64,000 nt of DNA from Chelonobacter sp050613185 (GCF_050613185.1 NZ_CP192511.1:186001-250000); one strand, 5' to 3'; positions 43,216 to 52,087 are shown, counted from the first letter of the stretch. Numbers and translations: made by a program. Notes: generated by a model from the letters alone, not told the origin.

Positions 43216-44238
43216 ATGTCAAACCCAAATGCTTTTTGTATCAATGAGATGATGGTGAACAACATCGTACAGGAAACCGACGATGTTTATACCCTCGAAC
43301 TGATTGCACAAGATTTTTACCCCTACGAACCGGGGCAATATGCCTTGGTCAGCATTAAAAACACGCCGGACATCGCCCGCGCCTATACCCTCTCCTCCAC
43401 GCCCGGTTTAAGCCGCTATGTCACCTTAACCGTGCGCCGGATTGAAAACGGGGTCGGCTCGACGTGGCTGACGCGTGATGTCAACGTCGGCGATACCCTG
43501 TGGCTGTCTGATCCGAAAGGCGATTTCACCTGCTCGAAAATTGTCAGCGACAATTATCTGCTGGTTGCCGGTGGTTGCGGTATCACGCCGATTATGTCAA
43601 TGGTGCGTTGGTTATGCGTCAATCGTCCGCACGCCAATTTAACCGTGTTCTACAGCGTCCATTCGCCGAAAGACGTGATTTTTAAACGCGAGTGGGAACA
43701 GTTGAAAGCGCAATATCCGCACTTAAAGCTGTATATGAACTCGTCGCAAGGGGCAAGCGAAGGCTTCTACGCCGGACGGATTTCACAACAAATGCTGCAA
43801 GAACTCGTGCCGAATATCGCCGATTGCACCGTATTAACCTGCGGCCCGGAAAGCTATATGCAGCACATTCGCGACATCAGCGAGCAACTCGGCGTGCCGC
43901 AAGAGCGCTTCTTCCTCGAACAGTTCCACTCTTCGACCGAAGTTTGCATGAGCGACAACAGCAAGCAAGTCGGTTTAACCGTGTACGGCATTATCGGCGA
44001 GCAAACCGTTTCCGTACCGTTTGGCATTTCATTATTAAGCGCATTGGAAGAGAATAACATTCCGGTAATCGCCGCCTGCCGCACCGGTATTTGCGGTTCA
44101 TGCAAAACCAAAGTGCTACAAGGCGAATATGAAACCAGCACCACCGGTCCGTTAACGGCGCAAGAAATCGCACAAGGTTATGTGCTGGCGTGCAGTTGCC
44201 AAATTAAAGGCAATATGCAAGTCGAGCCGGTGATTTAA
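43216..44238 (+). CDS. hcr: Hcp reductase (NADH oxidoreductase) Hcr
   Basis: A 340-residue flavo-iron-sulfur protein. The FAD domain has ARAYTLSSTP, the NAD domain has LLVAGGCGITPIMSMVRWL (about residues 117-135) and TCGPESYM, and the C-terminus is a plant-type [2Fe-2S] ferredoxin domain with CRTGICGSCKTKVLQG and a fourth Cys in YVLACSCQ. It transfers electrons from NADH to Hcp. The hcp-hcr pairing is as in E. coli. Confidence 0.96.
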   Translation: MSNPNAFCINEMMVNNIVQETDDVYTLELIAQDFYPYEPGQYALVSIKNTPDIARAYTLSSTPGLSRYVTLTVRRIENGVGSTWLTRDVNVGDTLWLSDPKGDFTCSKIVSDNYLLVAGGCGITPIMSMVRWLCVNRPHANLTVFYSVHSPKDVIFKREWEQLKAQYPHLKLYMNSSQGASEGFYAGRISQQMLQELVPNIADCTVLTCGPESYMQHIRDISEQLGVPQERFFLEQFHSSTEVCMSDNSKQVGLTVYGIIGEQTVSVPFGISLLSALEENNIPVIAACRTGICGSCKTKVLQGEYETSTTGPLTAQEIAQGYVLACSCQIKGNMQVEPVI

Positions 44239-44256
44239 GCGGTTATTGATGACATC

Positions 44257-44278
44257 AAGTGCGGTGTAAACCGCACTT
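44257..44278. terminator. Inverted uptake-signal pair after hcr
   Basis: AAGTGCGGT (44257-44265) and ACCGCACTT (44270-44278) face each other across four bases, 19 bases after the hcr stop, a likely transcription terminator. Confidence 0.6.
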
Positions 44279-44300
44279 TAGATTGCTGACAAACTGACTT

Positions 44301-44449
44301 CTCTTCCTCCGCATGCGGAGGGAGTACCATTTTTCGTAAGAAAAATGGGGAGGGAGGGGTAATATGAACATGCAACATATTCATTTTTAAACTGATTTAT
44401 GCCTCCCTCCATCCTTCGGACACATCCCTCCGTATACGGAGGGAGGGAA
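44301..44449. repeat. REP/BIME-like pair of inverted hairpin units
   Basis: Two GC-rich hairpin units in opposite orientation fill the gap between convergent genes. The left unit has the palindrome CCTCCGCATGCGGAGG (44306-44321), a second hairpin CCATTTTTC-gtaa-GAAAAATGG (44327-44348) and then GGAGGGAGGGG. The right unit reads in reverse: CCTCCCTCC, a small TCCTTCGGA hairpin, and a perfect 20-base palindrome at 44425-44444 centred on CCGTATACGG. About 40 AT-rich bases separate them, with a short AATATG/CATATT inverted repeat. This resembles paired REP elements; I know no named family with this sequence. Confidence 0.72.
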
Positions 44450-44510
44450 ATTATGAGAAAAGAGACTTTGTCATCAGCCTGAAGTGCCGTTTACACCGCA
44501 CTTTACCCAA

Positions 44511-45239
44511 TCACCCGACTAACAACAATCCAAATAAAAACAAAAAAGAAATCCCCATTTCAATCAGCCCGACTTGCTTCGGATTCAGCCGTTTACGCGG
44601 CATTACCCATAACGGGACGATGACGGCGCGCAGCAAGGCGGGGACAAAGCAAAGTGCGGTTTGCCAATCAAAATACGCGATTAACAACACACACAATACA
44701 TGAAAAATGATCGAGGCTTGTAGATAACGCGGATCTTTGCGCTCGCGCAGAATGCTTTTGACATACAGCGTCGTGCCGACAAAAAACAAACTCGGATAAA
44801 GGAAAACCCGTGCGAGTTGCGGATCAAAAGTGCGGTCGGCAAAATAATACGCCGCCATGCCGGCAATACCGAAAATGACGATCGCCGCCAAATCATTGCC
44901 CAACGCGCGCTCGTTTTTTTGTTTGACGTAATAAACCGTCAACAAAGCAAACGGCAGCATTGCCAATAAAAAATAGAGCAATTGCCAATTATGCCATAAT
45001 GCGGGAACAGAAAATAAAAGTGCGGTCAGCCCGTAACCGATCGCCCAAGTGCGGTTTTGTGCCAAATTCCGCCCTTTAAACAGATTAAAAAACGGATAAG
45101 TGAACAGGTACAAACACGCCCACGCCAATAACAAAAAAGCGTGCTGCCAAATGACCGTCGGTGATGACAGCATGCCGTATAAAAACGGCAACAGCGCCAT
45201 CACGATTGCGCCGTGTTGGTTGGAAATCAATAGTTTCAT
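44511..45239 (-). CDS. YwiC-like membrane protein
   Basis: A 242-residue membrane protein with about seven helices. The N-terminus LLISNQHGAIVMALLPFLYG, with the conserved NQHGA motif, and YLFTYPFFNLFKGRN identify the YwiC-like family (named after B. subtilis YwiC). Function is unknown; in other bacteria such genes can lie near nitrate respiration genes, which gives a loose link to the hcp-hcr genes next door. Its start overlaps the end of the upstream symporter gene by four bases, so they are coupled. Confidence 0.78.
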   Translation of the reverse strand: MKLLISNQHGAIVMALLPFLYGMLSSPTVIWQHAFLLLAWACLYLFTYPFFNLFKGRNLAQNRTWAIGYGLTALLFSVPALWHNWQLLYFLLAMLPFALLTVYYVKQKNERALGNDLAAIVIFGIAGMAAYYFADRTFDPQLARVFLYPSLFFVGTTLYVKSILRERKDPRYLQASIIFHVLCVLLIAYFDWQTALCFVPALLRAVIVPLWVMPRKRLNPKQVGLIEMGISFLFLFGLLLVG

Positions 45240-46186
45240 TTTGCGTCTACGTTGGCTTTTTTCTCTTTTAACGCGGCGAAAAATGTCGCCAAAATCGGAC
45301 CGGAAACATTATGCCAAAAGCTGAAGACCGCACTTGGTACCGCCGCCAGCGGATTAAAATGCGCATTGGCTAACGCCGCCCCCAAACCGGAATTTTGCAT
45401 ACCGACTTCAATCGAAACCGCTTTGCTGTCATAAGTGCTGAGCTTGAACAATTTGGCGGCGAAGAAGCCAATCAAGTAGCCTAACCCGTTGTGCAGCACC
45501 ACGATCCCAAAAATAATCAACCCCGATTCGATAATTTTATCTTTGCTGACCGCCACCACCGCCGACAAAATCAACACAATCGCAATCACGGACAACAACG
45601 GCATACTTTGACTCAGTTGCGCCATTTGCTTTTTGAACAATGCACGCACCACCAAGCCCAAGAAAATCGGGAACAGTACCATTTTCAACACTGACACAAA
45701 CATCGCGCCGGCATCAATATCCAGCCACTGGCTTGCCAAAACATAAAACACCGCTGGCGTTAAAATCGGGGCAAGCAGGGTTGAAACCGTGGTGCAAGCG
45801 ACCGAAAGTGCGGTATTGCCGCGCGCCAGATAGGTCATCACATTGGACGAAGTACCGCCCGGACAGGAACCGACCAAAATCACGCCAATCGCCAAATCGG
45901 TCGGCAAGGCAAAGCCTTTTGCCAAACCGAAAGCGATCGCCGGCATAATCACAAACTGACCGAGCACGCCGATGACAACCGATTTCGGATGGCGCACCAC
46001 TTCGCCGAAATCGTTAAAAGTCAGCGTAATTCCCATGCCAAACATCACGATTCCCAATAAATACGGAATATAGGCGACAAAAGGGACAAAATATGCGGGA
46101 AATTGGAAAGCCAAAAAAGCGAATAACAACACCCAAACGGCGAAGGTTTTGCTGATAAAATGATTTAATTTGCGTAAGACTTGCAT
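45236..46186 (-). CDS. Bile acid:sodium symporter family transporter
   Basis: A 316-residue protein with about ten helices of the BASS family (SLC10 relatives). Signatures are GMGITLTFNDF near residue 52, GSCPGGTSSNVMTYLARGNTALSVACTTVSTLLAPILTP (about 106-144) and EVGMQNSGLGAALANAHF (about 265), matching the two crossover sodium-binding regions. Bacterial members such as PanS move pantothenate precursors or other organic anions; the substrate here is unknown. Translationally coupled to the YwiC-like gene. Confidence 0.87.
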   Translation of the reverse strand: MQVLRKLNHFISKTFAVWVLLFAFLAFQFPAYFVPFVAYIPYLLGIVMFGMGITLTFNDFGEVVRHPKSVVIGVLGQFVIMPAIAFGLAKGFALPTDLAIGVILVGSCPGGTSSNVMTYLARGNTALSVACTTVSTLLAPILTPAVFYVLASQWLDIDAGAMFVSVLKMVLFPIFLGLVVRALFKKQMAQLSQSMPLLSVIAIVLILSAVVAVSKDKIIESGLIIFGIVVLHNGLGYLIGFFAAKLFKLSTYDSKAVSIEVGMQNSGLGAALANAHFNPLAAVPSAVFSFWHNVSGPILATFFAALKEKKANVDAK

Positions 46187-46288
46187 GGAAAAATCTCTTG
46201 AAATGGAAAGAAATTGACCATAACAAAACTTTCAGATGATTTCAATTCTCACTAAGAGGAATTTTTCCGCCAATGCTTTTGCCCTCGG

Positions 46289-46774
46289 CTAAAGCGCTAA
46301 CAGCATTTCATGCCATAGTACACCACCGTGCTTGAAGGCTGACGGTTTGAGGTAGCGGTAACCGAATTTTTCATAGAACGTGATATATTGCGCTTTACAC
46401 ATCAGATAAATCGCCCGTTTTCGCCGGCTGCGCATAAGCTCGATAAACTGCCGCATTAAGCGCGCCGCATAACCGCGACCCTGATAGCACGGATCCACCG
46501 CCACCGACATAATCACCACGTTCGGCGCCGCCGGATCATGCCCGATCAACTGTTTAAACTGCTCATCGGACATCACCACCTCTTCGGCACACCCGCTATT
46601 AATAAAACCGATAATCCCATTCTCCGTTTCCATCAATAGAAAACCATCAGGATATTGTGCGATCCGGAGTGCAATCTTTTCACGCGTCGCAGCTTCATCT
46701 GCCGCATAAGCGCTCGCTTCAATGGCAAAGCAGCGATCAATATCCGCCATGGCCGCCTGTCTGAATGTCAGCAT
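46289..46774 (-). CDS. GNAT-family N-acetyltransferase
   Basis: A 161-residue acetyltransferase: FRQAAMADIDRCFAIEASAYAADEAATREKI at the N-terminus and VVIMSVAVDPCYQGRGYAARLMRQFIELM with the acetyl-CoA loop QGRGYA (about residues 98-103). CKAQYITFYEKFGYRYLKPSAFKHGGVLWHEM near the end resembles the arylalkylamine/serotonin-type branch. The acceptor is unknown. It precedes nothing obviously related and ends far from its neighbours, so it may be monocistronic. Confidence 0.84.
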   Translation of the reverse strand: MLTFRQAAMADIDRCFAIEASAYAADEAATREKIALRIAQYPDGFLLMETENGIIGFINSGCAEEVVMSDEQFKQLIGHDPAAPNVVIMSVAVDPCYQGRGYAARLMRQFIELMRSRRKRAIYLMCKAQYITFYEKFGYRYLKPSAFKHGGVLWHEMLLAL

Positions 46775-46805
46775 GGTTCCTCCTCCAAGTTAGTTTGCAA
46801 GCGCG

Positions 46806-48167
46806 TTATTTACCGATACAAAACGAACTGAAAATATTGCTCAGCAAATCATCGGAGGTGAATTGTCCGGTGATTTCGCTTAAAGCGTCTTGCACCATGC
46901 GCAGCTCCTCCGCCAACAACTCCCCGGCGTGAAATTGGGTCAGTTGGATATGCCCGCGTTGTAAGTGTTCACTTGCCGCAGACAAGGCTTCCAAATGGCG
47001 ACGGCGAGCCAAGAAGCCGCCTTCGGTCACGGTTTGATAGCCCATTGACTGTTTCAGGTGATCGCGCAACAAGTCAATACCGCACTTGGTTTTTGCCGAC
47101 AAGCGGATAATGGTGTAACCGTCGTGTTGTTCAACCCCTTCCGCTTCGCCGCTCAAATCGGCTTTATTGCGAATCACGGTGATCGGCATTGTGCTTGGCA
47201 AACGTTCGATAAATTCCGCCCAAATTTTATGCGGATTCAGTTCCTGCGTGGTGGTACTGTCTATCATCAGCAACACATGATCCGCCTGTTCAATTTCCGT
47301 CCAAGCGCGATCAATCCCAATCCGTTCCACTTCATCGGTTGCTTCGCGCAGCCCGGCGGTATCGATAATGTGCAGCGGCATACCGTCAATATGGATATGT
47401 TCACGCAACACATCACGGGTTGTGCCCGCAATATCGGTTACAATCGCCGCCTCGCGTCCGGCAAGGGCATTCAGCAAACTGGATTTGCCGGCATTCGGGC
47501 GCCCTGCGATCACCACTTTCATGCCTTCTCGCAACAGCGAGCCTTGCTTCGCTTCCGCTTGCACCCCGTTTAATTGCTGAATAATTTGATTCAGATGTCC
47601 TTCGACCACGCCGTCGGCGAGAAAATCAATTTCTTCATCGGGAAAATCAATCGCCGCTTCAACGTAGGTACGCAGGTAAATCACCGCATCAACCAATTGA
47701 TTGACTTTATTGGAAAATTCCCCTTGCAACGATTTCAACGCCGAACGTGCCGCCTGTTCCGAGCAGGCGTCGATTAAATCGGCAATCGCTTCCGCCTGAG
47801 CCAAATCCAGTTTATCATTTAAAAACGCCTGTTCGGAAAACTCGCCCGGGCGTGCAATGCGAATGCCGCCCAACTGCAAAATGCGTTTCAGCAGCAGATC
47901 CAACACCACCTGCCCGCCATGCCCTTGCAGCTCCAACACATCTTCGCCGGTGAATGAATTGGGCGATTGAAAATACAGCGCAATGCCCTGATCTAAAATC
48001 GTACCGTCGCTGTCTTTAAACGGCAGATAATCCGCCACTCTCGGCTTCGGGCATTTGCCCAACACCGCCTGCGCCACCTCAACCGCTCTCGGCCCCGAAA
48101 CACGCAGAATCCCGATTCCGCCCCGCCCGGGCGCAGTGGCTTGGGCAACAATGGTTTCTTTGGTCAT
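46806..48167 (-). CDS. mnmE: tRNA modification GTPase MnmE
   Basis: A 453-residue protein which, with MnmG, adds the cmnm5 group to wobble uridine of tRNAs. The N-terminal folate-binding domain starts ETIVAQATAPGRGGIGILRVSG. The G domain has GRPNAGKSSLLNAL (G1), DIAGTTRDV (G2), DTAG (G3) and RNKAD (G4). The C-terminal FCIGK motif carries the functional Cys. I chose the second ATG (48167) because AAGGA is then at ideal spacing. In related bacteria this gene directly follows yidC; here eight yhf genes intervene. Confidence 0.96.
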   Translation of the reverse strand: MTKETIVAQATAPGRGGIGILRVSGPRAVEVAQAVLGKCPKPRVADYLPFKDSDGTILDQGIALYFQSPNSFTGEDVLELQGHGGQVVLDLLLKRILQLGGIRIARPGEFSEQAFLNDKLDLAQAEAIADLIDACSEQAARSALKSLQGEFSNKVNQLVDAVIYLRTYVEAAIDFPDEEIDFLADGVVEGHLNQIIQQLNGVQAEAKQGSLLREGMKVVIAGRPNAGKSSLLNALAGREAAIVTDIAGTTRDVLREHIHIDGMPLHIIDTAGLREATDEVERIGIDRAWTEIEQADHVLLMIDSTTTQELNPHKIWAEFIERLPSTMPITVIRNKADLSGEAEGVEQHDGYTIIRLSAKTKCGIDLLRDHLKQSMGYQTVTEGGFLARRRHLEALSAASEHLQRGHIQLTQFHAGELLAEELRMVQDALSEITGQFTSDDLLSNIFSSFCIGK

Positions 48168-48193
48168 AGTCATTCCTTGCAACAAAATAGAAC

Positions 48194-48224
48194 AAACCGC
48201 ACTTTTACTATAAAAGTGCGGTTT
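48194..48224 (-). terminator. Terminator from an inverted uptake-signal pair after yhfS
   Basis: AAACCGCACTTTTA and TAAAAGTGCGGTTT form a 14-base-pair stem with a three-base loop. On the minus strand it is followed by TTTGTTCTATTTT, giving a fair terminator for the yhf operon just before mnmE. Confidence 0.8.
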
Positions 48225-48279
48225 CAGCCTAAATTTTAGCGATAAAGATAACAGATTTTCAATTTAATTGAAGTCTATT

Positions 48280-49371
48280 TTATACCGACAACGCCGATAA
48301 GCTCTGTTTTAAAATCGTTAATACGGTTTCTGCTCCGGCACGATTCGGGTTAATTCGGATCATTCGTTTTTCTAACGAAGGATCGGATTGGCGGAAAGTG
48401 CCGGAAACCCGATAAAACAATGGCGGAACTTCATATTTTGATTCCGCACCGACAGGATAAGGCAGGGCGCCGAACCGAGTCGCAATTTGTAATACCTGTT
48501 CAGCAATTTCATCAAAAAATTCGACAATCAATACTTTTGATTGCGCATTGACTAAAAATGCCGATTTTACTTGTGGAATAACCCCGTTATTAAGCCGTGC
48601 AACCAATTCGTCATTGACCTGTGCCTGAACCGCTTGCATCACCGGCGCAAAAACCAAGCCTCGCAATACTTCCATAGCCAAATGCCCCTGAATTTGACAA
48701 CCGCCTGAATAGTGCGATTGCCGAATTTTTGTGATTGCGGCTGAATCGCCGACAACAACGCCGACACCTTCCGGTCCGAATAATTTAAAACTGGAAAATG
48801 TGGACAGGGTTGCTCCTAATTCACAGCCAATATTCATCACTTTCATCACTGCATAATTATCATCAACCAAGGTCGGAATCTTTTTTTCCTGACAAAATGT
48901 CAGGATCTGCGCCAAATCAAAACGGTCCTGTGGTTGTTGCCGTGTATGCTGAACCAACACGGCATGCGGTTTGAAATATTCCAATGCCGTTTGAAACTGA
49001 TCAAGCTGATTAAAATCAGCCTCAACAACCTCTAATCCCATCCGTTCAAACGTGGTTTTCGTCGTTGGATAAATCGGCGCCGTGTGGATTAAAATCCGTT
49101 GGTTGGCTTTTAATAATGCGGCTAAGCCTTCTCGGATTGCGCCGCTACCGGCACCCTGTACTAAAACCGCCGCTTCGGCTTGAAAAAAGTCGGCTATCGC
49201 TTTTTCAACAAGAAAGGTGGTTCTCGGTTGATTAAAACCGCACTTTAATCCGAGATCGGCCCCAAGTAAAAATTCACCGTCGGTAAAATGCCGTGTAATT
49301 GCCGCAACCAAATCAAACTGCTTTTGCATCGCTTGGGATAACGTCAGGCTTTGAAGCGGAAATGTTTTCAT
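48280..49371 (-). CDS. yhfS: PLP-dependent aminotransferase-fold enzyme YhfS
   Basis: A 363-residue fold-type I PLP enzyme similar in length and sequence to E. coli YhfS (361). The internal aldimine lysine is probably Lys196 in STFSSFKLFGPEG, with the ring-binding Asp in TLVDDNYAVMK (about residue 170) and a glycine-rich cofactor loop VQGAGSGAIREGL (about 71-83). Related enzymes are aminotransferases, lyases or aldolases, and the reaction is unknown. Last gene of the yhf operon, 29 bases after php, followed by a terminator. Confidence 0.83.
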   Translation of the reverse strand: MKTFPLQSLTLSQAMQKQFDLVAAITRHFTDGEFLLGADLGLKCGFNQPRTTFLVEKAIADFFQAEAAVLVQGAGSGAIREGLAALLKANQRILIHTAPIYPTTKTTFERMGLEVVEADFNQLDQFQTALEYFKPHAVLVQHTRQQPQDRFDLAQILTFCQEKKIPTLVDDNYAVMKVMNIGCELGATLSTFSSFKLFGPEGVGVVVGDSAAITKIRQSHYSGGCQIQGHLAMEVLRGLVFAPVMQAVQAQVNDELVARLNNGVIPQVKSAFLVNAQSKVLIVEFFDEIAEQVLQIATRFGALPYPVGAESKYEVPPLFYRVSGTFRQSDPSLEKRMIRINPNRAGAETVLTILKQSLSALSV

Positions 49372-49400
49372 TTACTATCCTCCCTCAATTTATTGCTGTT

Positions 49401-50264
49401 CTATTGCAAAATACGGTTTGGATTGTGCTGTAAAATAATTTCAATATCCGCTTCCGCCACCCCGCGTTCAAATAATAACGGGATAAACCGTTCGAACAAA
49501 TAAGCATAACCAATGCCCCCATTTGCTCTCAAATGCGACTTGCGCGTGATATCCATTGAAAGTAATAATTGTTGCCGATAACCGCACTTGACAGCCTGAC
49601 TGAATAAATCAGCCCTAAGTTCGTCCGACTGATAATTTAACTTTCCAATCGTATCGAATTCAACATAAGCCCCCCGGTCTAACAAACGGAATAAATAATC
49701 CCGATCACCGGCTAAATCGGTATGCCCGATGATAACACGTTCTGAACTCAGCCCCATTTGCACGAATAAATCTAATTGTTCCTCGCCGAAGCGCCCTAAT
49801 GATGTGTGCGTTGTCACGCATTTACCGGTAGCCAGCGCCGCAAGTGCGGCCGCTTGTAATAAACGGTATTCATCGGGACTAATCCGCTCAAATCCACTTC
49901 CCACTTCACCGATAATACCGGCTTTACGCCCGCTATTTTCAATGCCTTGCTCAATTTCATCGATAAAGCGTTGAGCAATTTGCTCGGTGGTTTGCCGATA
50001 AAACCAATCAGGCAAAAACGGGGCTTTATAACAACCGGTTGCAGAAACAATCTCAAGACCGCTTTGCTGCTGAATCTGTTCCACATACGGAATATTTCGC
50101 CCCATGCCGATATTGGTAACATCAACAATACGCTCAACTCCGAGTGTTTTCAGATAGTTAAACTCTTCAATCATTAACTCAAAACGGTCTAACAGACAAT
50201 CATCATTATTTTTGACTTTCGATAAATCCAAATAAATGTGTTCGTGCATTAAGGTGTAGCCCAT
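49401..50264 (-). CDS. php: Phosphotriesterase homology protein Php (YhfV)
   Basis: A 287-residue amidohydrolase-superfamily protein. Binuclear metal ligands can be placed: His7 and His9 (MHEH), the bridging Glu120 (GIIGEVG), His153 (THTS), His181 (GHTDL) and Asp238 (SMDIT). Physiological members of this family are often lactonases; E. coli Php has no confirmed substrate. I chose the ATG at 50264 (MGYTLMHEH) because AGGGGGAG lies before it; a start eight codons earlier overlaps yhfT. In E. coli php stands between yhfW and yhfU, but here it lies between yhfT and yhfS. Confidence 0.87.
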   Translation of the reverse strand: MGYTLMHEHIYLDLSKVKNNDDCLLDRFELMIEEFNYLKTLGVERIVDVTNIGMGRNIPYVEQIQQQSGLEIVSATGCYKAPFLPDWFYRQTTEQIAQRFIDEIEQGIENSGRKAGIIGEVGSGFERISPDEYRLLQAAALAALATGKCVTTHTSLGRFGEEQLDLFVQMGLSSERVIIGHTDLAGDRDYLFRLLDRGAYVEFDTIGKLNYQSDELRADLFSQAVKCGYRQQLLLSMDITRKSHLRANGGIGYAYLFERFIPLLFERGVAEADIEIILQHNPNRILQ

Positions 50265-50277
50265 TATCTCCCCCTTA

Positions 50278-51615
50278 TTACAATCCAACGAGGCTTAAGA
50301 CATTGGCAACAATTCCAACAATAATCGTGGCGACCGGTCCAATTGCCATCTCGACCAAAGGACGTTTTGACGTGCGGTTAAGCAAGTAAATTCCGGCAAC
50401 AATCATAAAGCCCATGCCCGGCAAAATCGCATTGGACGCGATCATACCGCCGACCAACAAAGATACTTCGAGCATTTTGGTAATGGCGGTACGGATATGA
50501 TCGCCACAGGCTTTTACGCCGGGATATTTATCTAACCACAACGCAAGTTGCGCTAAAAACCGCACTTCTGCCAACATAATCACCACACCGGCAATAAAGG
50601 CTAAAATCGGATTATCTAACGCCAACCCTGCCACAAAAACAAATTTCATACCGTCAGGAGAATAAACGCCGGTTGCGATTGCCGTTGTGCCGACAAGCGG
50701 AATAAAGCCGATCGCCCTTGCCAATGAAACTAAGGTTGCGCTGGTTTGCTGATCTTGCGCCATTAATTGTAGCGACACCGGACCTTCGGCTAATAAGCTG
50801 AATGACATGGTTGCCGCCACTGCGGTTAAACCACCGCTTAATGAAAGAAGCAACCAATTTTTTTGAATACGTTTTACACGTTCAGAGAATAAACCCAGTA
50901 ACATTTCATTACTGCCTTTTTCGCCGTCCGCCAAAGGTTTTGCTTTTTCACGCATTGCAAAATAAAACATCGCAATCATTGAAAAGAGCAACGCCACCCC
51001 GTTCGGATCGATTTTCACCGGCTTCAAGGTTTCATCGCTAAACTGAATTTCACCAAATGATTTGGTTAAGGCATAACCGATAATAGTAGCAATTAAAACC
51101 CAAATGCCCTTTTTATAACCATATTGATAAGACACAACCAATGCCGGGAAAATAGCAAAACAGGCAATAATCGGATCACCGACTTTACTCAGGGAGCTAA
51201 TAAAATTCACCGGCATCATCGCAAACAATTCCACTACCGATTTTAAACCGACCATTAATCCAAGTGCATATATTGCGCCTAAAACCCCGGAAAGGATAAA
51301 TCCTTTGCGATTGTCCGGTGTCCATGTTCCGATAACATCTGTACCCAATAACAAGCTATGAACCAGAATGATCGGTGCAGTAAGCGAAAAGGGAATGCCA
51401 AAGCCAATCACCAAACCAAAACTGAGTGCAAAACTGGTCGCTGCAAGGGCTTTTCTGCTCATTCGCCCTTCGACGTATTCAGGTACTAACGGACGTAATC
51501 CGTCGTGAAAAACCGCAATACTGCGATTTGCCATCATAGCGGAAATTGCCCCGATAACCGCCATCAATATCAAATGCTGTAATGGAATTTCCATTAATTT
51601 AGTTAAAATTTCCAT
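50278..51615 (-). CDS. yhfT: Membrane protein YhfT, probable transporter of the yhf operon
   Basis: A 445-residue protein with about eleven hydrophobic segments, similar to E. coli YhfT (434). Recognisable stretches are AISAMMANRSIAVFHDGLRPLVPEYVEGRMSRKAL near the N-terminus, GFGIPFSLTAPIILVHSLLLGTDVIG, and ASNAILPGMGFMIVAGIYLLNRTSKRPLVEMAIGP near the end. It is assumed to import the compound used by the other yhf enzymes, but no substrate is known. GGAG precedes the ATG. A 94-base gap separates it from yhfU, the longest in the operon. Confidence 0.84.
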   Translation of the reverse strand: MEILTKLMEIPLQHLILMAVIGAISAMMANRSIAVFHDGLRPLVPEYVEGRMSRKALAATSFALSFGLVIGFGIPFSLTAPIILVHSLLLGTDVIGTWTPDNRKGFILSGVLGAIYALGLMVGLKSVVELFAMMPVNFISSLSKVGDPIIACFAIFPALVVSYQYGYKKGIWVLIATIIGYALTKSFGEIQFSDETLKPVKIDPNGVALLFSMIAMFYFAMREKAKPLADGEKGSNEMLLGLFSERVKRIQKNWLLLSLSGGLTAVAATMSFSLLAEGPVSLQLMAQDQQTSATLVSLARAIGFIPLVGTTAIATGVYSPDGMKFVFVAGLALDNPILAFIAGVVIMLAEVRFLAQLALWLDKYPGVKACGDHIRTAITKMLEVSLLVGGMIASNAILPGMGFMIVAGIYLLNRTSKRPLVEMAIGPVATIIVGIVANVLSLVGL

Positions 51616-51709
51616 AGGTTACTCCTTCAACTCCGGTCTGAAAGACAGAATTGATTATCAGGACATGACCACAAACCTGAATGTCAATATTTGTCTCTTT
51701 CGTTCATTA

Positions 51710-52087
51710 TCATGCCCCGTTTTTTGCAACTAACAAGCTGACCACAAGGGGCACAATACCGCCAATATCCTGTGCCGTAAAACCAAATGCGACTTTGCCT
51801 GAATGTACCGCTTCTGCAATTTCACTATCTGATAAGATTTTGCCGGGCATACCCAATGTGGCACAACGCCCGGCCCCTAGAATAGCAATCGCCATGGCTA
51901 AAGCGCCGCCGCCACCGGTATTACAAGCCCCAAAATAGTAATCAGCGTTGCCGGACTGAATTGCCATTGCCGCTTCGATATCATTCAACACGGCAATTTC
52001 AACAACTCGTCCTTGTTTCATGAATTCATCGGCTAATGCTACTGCCAATGCCTCTTTTTCAATTTGTCCACCTACTACAATTTTCAT
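51710..52087 (-). CDS. yhfU: DUF2620 protein YhfU
   Basis: A 125-residue protein matching E. coli YhfU (117). It begins with a Rossmann-like strand (MKIVVGGQIEKEAL), has the glycine-rich ADYYFGACNTGGGGALAMAIAILGAGRCATLGMPGKI (about residues 49-84) and AFGFTAQDIGGIVPLVV. It lacks a signal peptide. The GACxTGGGGA loop could hold a phosphate or sugar phosphate, which is only a guess. Its start directly follows the yhfW stop with GGAGG inside the end of yhfW, so translation is coupled. Confidence 0.85.
   Translation of the reverse strand: MKIVVGGQIEKEALAVALADEFMKQGRVVEIAVLNDIEAAMAIQSGNADYYFGACNTGGGGALAMAIAILGAGRCATLGMPGKILSDSEIAEAVHSGKVAFGFTAQDIGGIVPLVVSLLVAKNGA

Noticed and set aside
47058..47573. 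171-codon open frame opposite mnmE
   Set aside because: Lies entirely within mnmE on the opposite strand with no family signature.
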